DNA from: JAVBNO01 sp031551485
Lineage (GTDB): Bacteria > Bacillota > Clostridia > Oscillospirales > Ruminococcaceae
Length of the DNA stretch: 42,342 nt
Direction of reading: 5' to 3'
Assembly: GCA_031551485.1 (NCBI GenBank)
Contig: JAVBNO010000020.1
Span: forward strand, 1 to 42,342
Made by a program: the position numbers and the translations under genes. This document shows positions 40,210 through 42,342 of this stretch, in pieces; position 1 is the stretch's first letter; every line of letters begins with the position of its first letter. Under the pieces are notes generated by a model. That model did no database searches and was not told the origin of the DNA. It saw only the letters and a program-made list of their open reading frames with translations.

Positions 40210-42342
40210 ATGAGACCTTTGCTGCTTGTAATGAATGCTTTTGGCGCTTTTAAAGGGCGGCAGGTGTTGGATTTTTCGTTGGCGTGGGAGAGCGGCATCT
40301 TTCTTATCACCGGGCCGACAGGGGCGGGCAAAACGACGGTTTTTGACGCCATTACCTTCGCGCTGTTTGGGCGGGCCAGCGGTGCTGACCGCAGGGTGGA
40401 ACAGTTTAAGAGCGATTACGCCGATGCGACCCAGCAGTGTTTTGTGGAGTTTACTTTTTTGCTGCGGAACGAACAGTATCACATTTATCGCAGCCCCAAG
40501 CAGACTGTGGCCAAAAAGCGGGGTGACGGTGAACGTACGATAGAACAGACAGCGGAGCTGACCCTGCCGGATGGGACTATTTTGGACAAAGTATCCGATG
40601 TCGACAGGCGCATAGAGGAATTGTTGGGCCTTGGGCGGGAGCAATTTAAGAAAATTGCAATGCTGGCACAGGGGGAGTTTCGAAAACTATTGCAGGCCAA
40701 CAGCGCGGAGAAGCAGGAGATTTTTCGTGTGCTGTTTGATACGGAATTATATAATCAATTAAGTGAATTGCTGCGCAAGCAAGAGAGTGATTTGGCGCAG
40801 CAGGTGGCCAAAGTGAGAGAGCATATTCGGTGGGATGTGGACAGCCTGATGAAGGCCGGTGTTTCCGAATTGGAAAATATCCTTGTGCCGGGGGATTGTC
40901 GATTTGGTCAATTGGAGGAAGTAATCAAGCCCTATATCGCCCTATGCGAAAAGCGCAAGCTTGATTTGCAAAAGGAACAACAAACGCTGGAGAAACAAAA
41001 AGCGGGGATCCGGTTAGAAGAGGCGGAAGCGCTTAACCGGAAAATTGCCGATTATGCCGGCTATCGGGATCGATTGGCAGTATTGGAAAAGCAAAAGGAT
41101 GAGATAGACCAACAAAGACAATTGGTTGAACGGCTGCAAAAAGCCAAGGAGTTGTCCGGCCATTATGACAGTCTTTTGGCGCAGCGTAAGCATACAGAGG
41201 CTGGTGCGCGGGACATTTCCCTGTTAGAACAAAAGCTGCCCGCATTGCGGCAGCGGCAACAAGCGGCAGCCGAGGCGCAGAAGAAAATTCCCGCCCTGCA
41301 CCAGGAACGATTGACATTGGCCGGGAAGCTTGCAAAAATGAAGGCATTAGAAGCGCCTTTTGTCCGTATGCAGAACGCCGCCCTGGAACTAAAACAACAA
41401 AAGAAAAAGGAGCAAATTCCGGCGCTATTGCAAAAACGACTGGAACTTTTGCAACAGCAAAAAGCCTTGGGAGAGCAAATCGATTTAGTGAAAGCTTTTT
41501 CGGAGGCCGTGCATGCAACCCCTTTCCTGCTGCAAGCGTATGAAAAGGCGAAAGCGACGTATGATCAGCTTCACCACCAGTATGTGGCCTCCCAGTCATT
41601 TGTGTTGGCCAAAGAGCTAAAGGACGGTCTTCCCTGCCCTGTCTGTGGTTCGCTGGTCCATCCGGCCCCGGCAAATGATGAAAGCCATGAGCATGTTTCC
41701 GCCGCGCAATTGCAGGGAGCGCTGGAGAGTATGAACCGAACCCTTGGCGTGTACAATCAGCAAGACAGCGCCTCCAAAAGTAGTTTGGATGCACTGCACA
41801 AAGCGGGGTTATTGATCGACATCACGCCCGACAAAATATATCATAATATTGATATGTTGGAGGTGACGATCAAGAATTTAGAATGCACCAGGAACGACCA
41901 TGGGGGCGCCATTGAGGCGGCAGAAAGACAAGTGTGGACATTGTCGACAGAGGCGGTCGACTTTGCCGACGCCCGATTCAACGATGCGGGGCAGCTGGCG
42001 AAATTCGGCCAGATTATCACCGGTAAAATTGTGAAAGCCGAAACAGAATTGAACGGAGCCCAACAGGAAATTGACACGGCACAGCAGGACTTGGGCATCA
42101 TTTTCCCCAGCATTGCAGCCGTTCAAGAGGAAGTAAGCGCCGGAGAAAAAAGACAGGCCGATCTTAGTCGCATGGTCGAAGAGATTGAAGAGGCGTACAA
42201 AAACAGCCGATCGGAATTGGAAAATGCCGAAACAGAAAAGAAGGCCAAGCAGGAGGAGCTGCGCAAACAAAACGAAAGACAGGAGGAGCTGACAGCCGCG
42301 TTTCGTAAAGCCATTGATGATGCGGGATTTGCCGATGAGGCT
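40210..42342 (+). CDS. sbcC: Exonuclease SbcCD subunit C (Rad50-like), N-terminal 711 codons
   Basis: The frame is open from ATG 40210 to the right edge, with GGAGG 10 bases upstream. Walker A GPTGAGKTTVFDAITFALFG (about 35-54) and the Q-loop MLAQGEFRKLL (about 155) mark the ABC head. From about 185 a long coiled coil rich in Gln, Lys and Glu begins; the zinc hook CPVCG is at 476-480, after which the returning coil starts. The second half of the head (signature and Walker B) is beyond the window. It binds and processes DNA ends with SbcD. Confidence 0.95.
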   Translation, partial: MRPLLLVMNAFGAFKGRQVLDFSLAWESGIFLITGPTGAGKTTVFDAITFALFGRASGADRRVEQFKSDYADATQQCFVEFTFLLRNEQYHIYRSPKQTVAKKRGDGERTIEQTAELTLPDGTILDKVSDVDRRIEELLGLGREQFKKIAMLAQGEFRKLLQANSAEKQEIFRVLFDTELYNQLSELLRKQESDLAQQVAKVREHIRWDVDSLMKAGVSELENILVPGDCRFGQLEEVIKPYIALCEKRKLDLQKEQQTLEKQKAGIRLEEAEALNRKIADYAGYRDRLAVLEKQKDEIDQQRQLVERLQKAKELSGHYDSLLAQRKHTEAGARDISLLEQKLPALRQRQQAAAEAQKKIPALHQERLTLAGKLAKMKALEAPFVRMQNAALELKQQKKKEQIPALLQKRLELLQQQKALGEQIDLVKAFSEAVHATPFLLQAYEKAKATYDQLHHQYVASQSFVLAKELKDGLPCPVCGSLVHPAPANDESHEHVSAAQLQGALESMNRTLGVYNQQDSASKSSLDALHKAGLLIDITPDKIYHNIDMLEVTIKNLECTRNDHGGAIEAAERQVWTLSTEAVDFADARFNDAGQLAKFGQIITGKIVKAETELNGAQQEIDTAQQDLGIIFPSIAAVQEEVSAGEKRQADLSRMVEEIEEAYKNSRSELENAETEKKAKQEELRKQNERQEELTAAFRKAIDDAGFADEA

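Noticed and set aside
41033..41794. Open frame of 253 codons on the minus strand
   Set aside because: It lies within sbcC, whose plus-strand frame is open through the whole region with Walker A and zinc hook in the right places.

Overview
The window reads as a chromosomal segment of a low- to mid-GC Firmicute, most likely a spore-forming member of the Clostridia. Seen directly: strong AGGAGG ribosome binding sites, frequent TTG/GTG starts, TTGACA-N17-TATAAT type promoters and U-tailed hairpin terminators. Known from the families: HprK, RapZ, WhiA, a DnaD/DnaI pair, DUF4364, zinc-type ribosomal protein S18, ECF transporters and a DUF3787-like spore protein are typical of this group. I cannot name the genus. 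No phage, insertion sequence, CRISPR array or rRNA gene was seen.

Left end (1-4272): a sugar-use cluster. It holds the start of a lipoprotein substrate-binding protein (leftward), a class II aldolase/epimerase (leftward), a SorC-family regulator (rightward) with a perfect 13-bp inverted repeat just before its ribosome binding site, then a small VOC-fold protein and a zinc alcohol dehydrogenase under their own promoter. The substrate is unknown.

4273-8336: two tandem paralogous LysM proteins, a tRNA operon (Val-Asp-Phe), a small probable spore protein behind a sigma-E-like promoter, a ComEA-like helix-hairpin-helix protein and phosphofructokinase.

8337-16590: a long leftward housekeeping run hprK - PHP phosphatase - murB - rapZ - whiA - dnaE - pfkA. 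It links carbon-catabolite signalling, cell-wall precursor synthesis and replication. The gene usually found between rapZ and whiA (yvcK/glmR) is absent.

16591-27306: a glycosyltransferase and FAD oxidoreductase pair (rightward), a small membrane protein and a calcium-type P-ATPase (leftward), a PHP / unknown / DUF4364 operon (leftward), and a dnaD-like and dnaI-like helicase-loading pair (rightward).

27307-31769: prfB (leftward, without the usual programmed frameshift), a RING-like zinc-finger membrane protein with galU, and the rpsF-ssb-rpsR operon with a structured leader.

31770-38857: a leftward operon for an ECF transporter (S component, fused double ATPase, T component) followed by two tandem SAM hydrolases (DUF62), the most suggestive functional unit here. 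Next come coaX and a DegT-family protein whose PLP lysine position is arginine.

38858-42342: sbcD and the first 711 codons of sbcC, running off the right edge.

Start codons were chosen from ribosome binding site spacing and family N-termini, so several differ from the longest open frame; the choice is explained in each entry.
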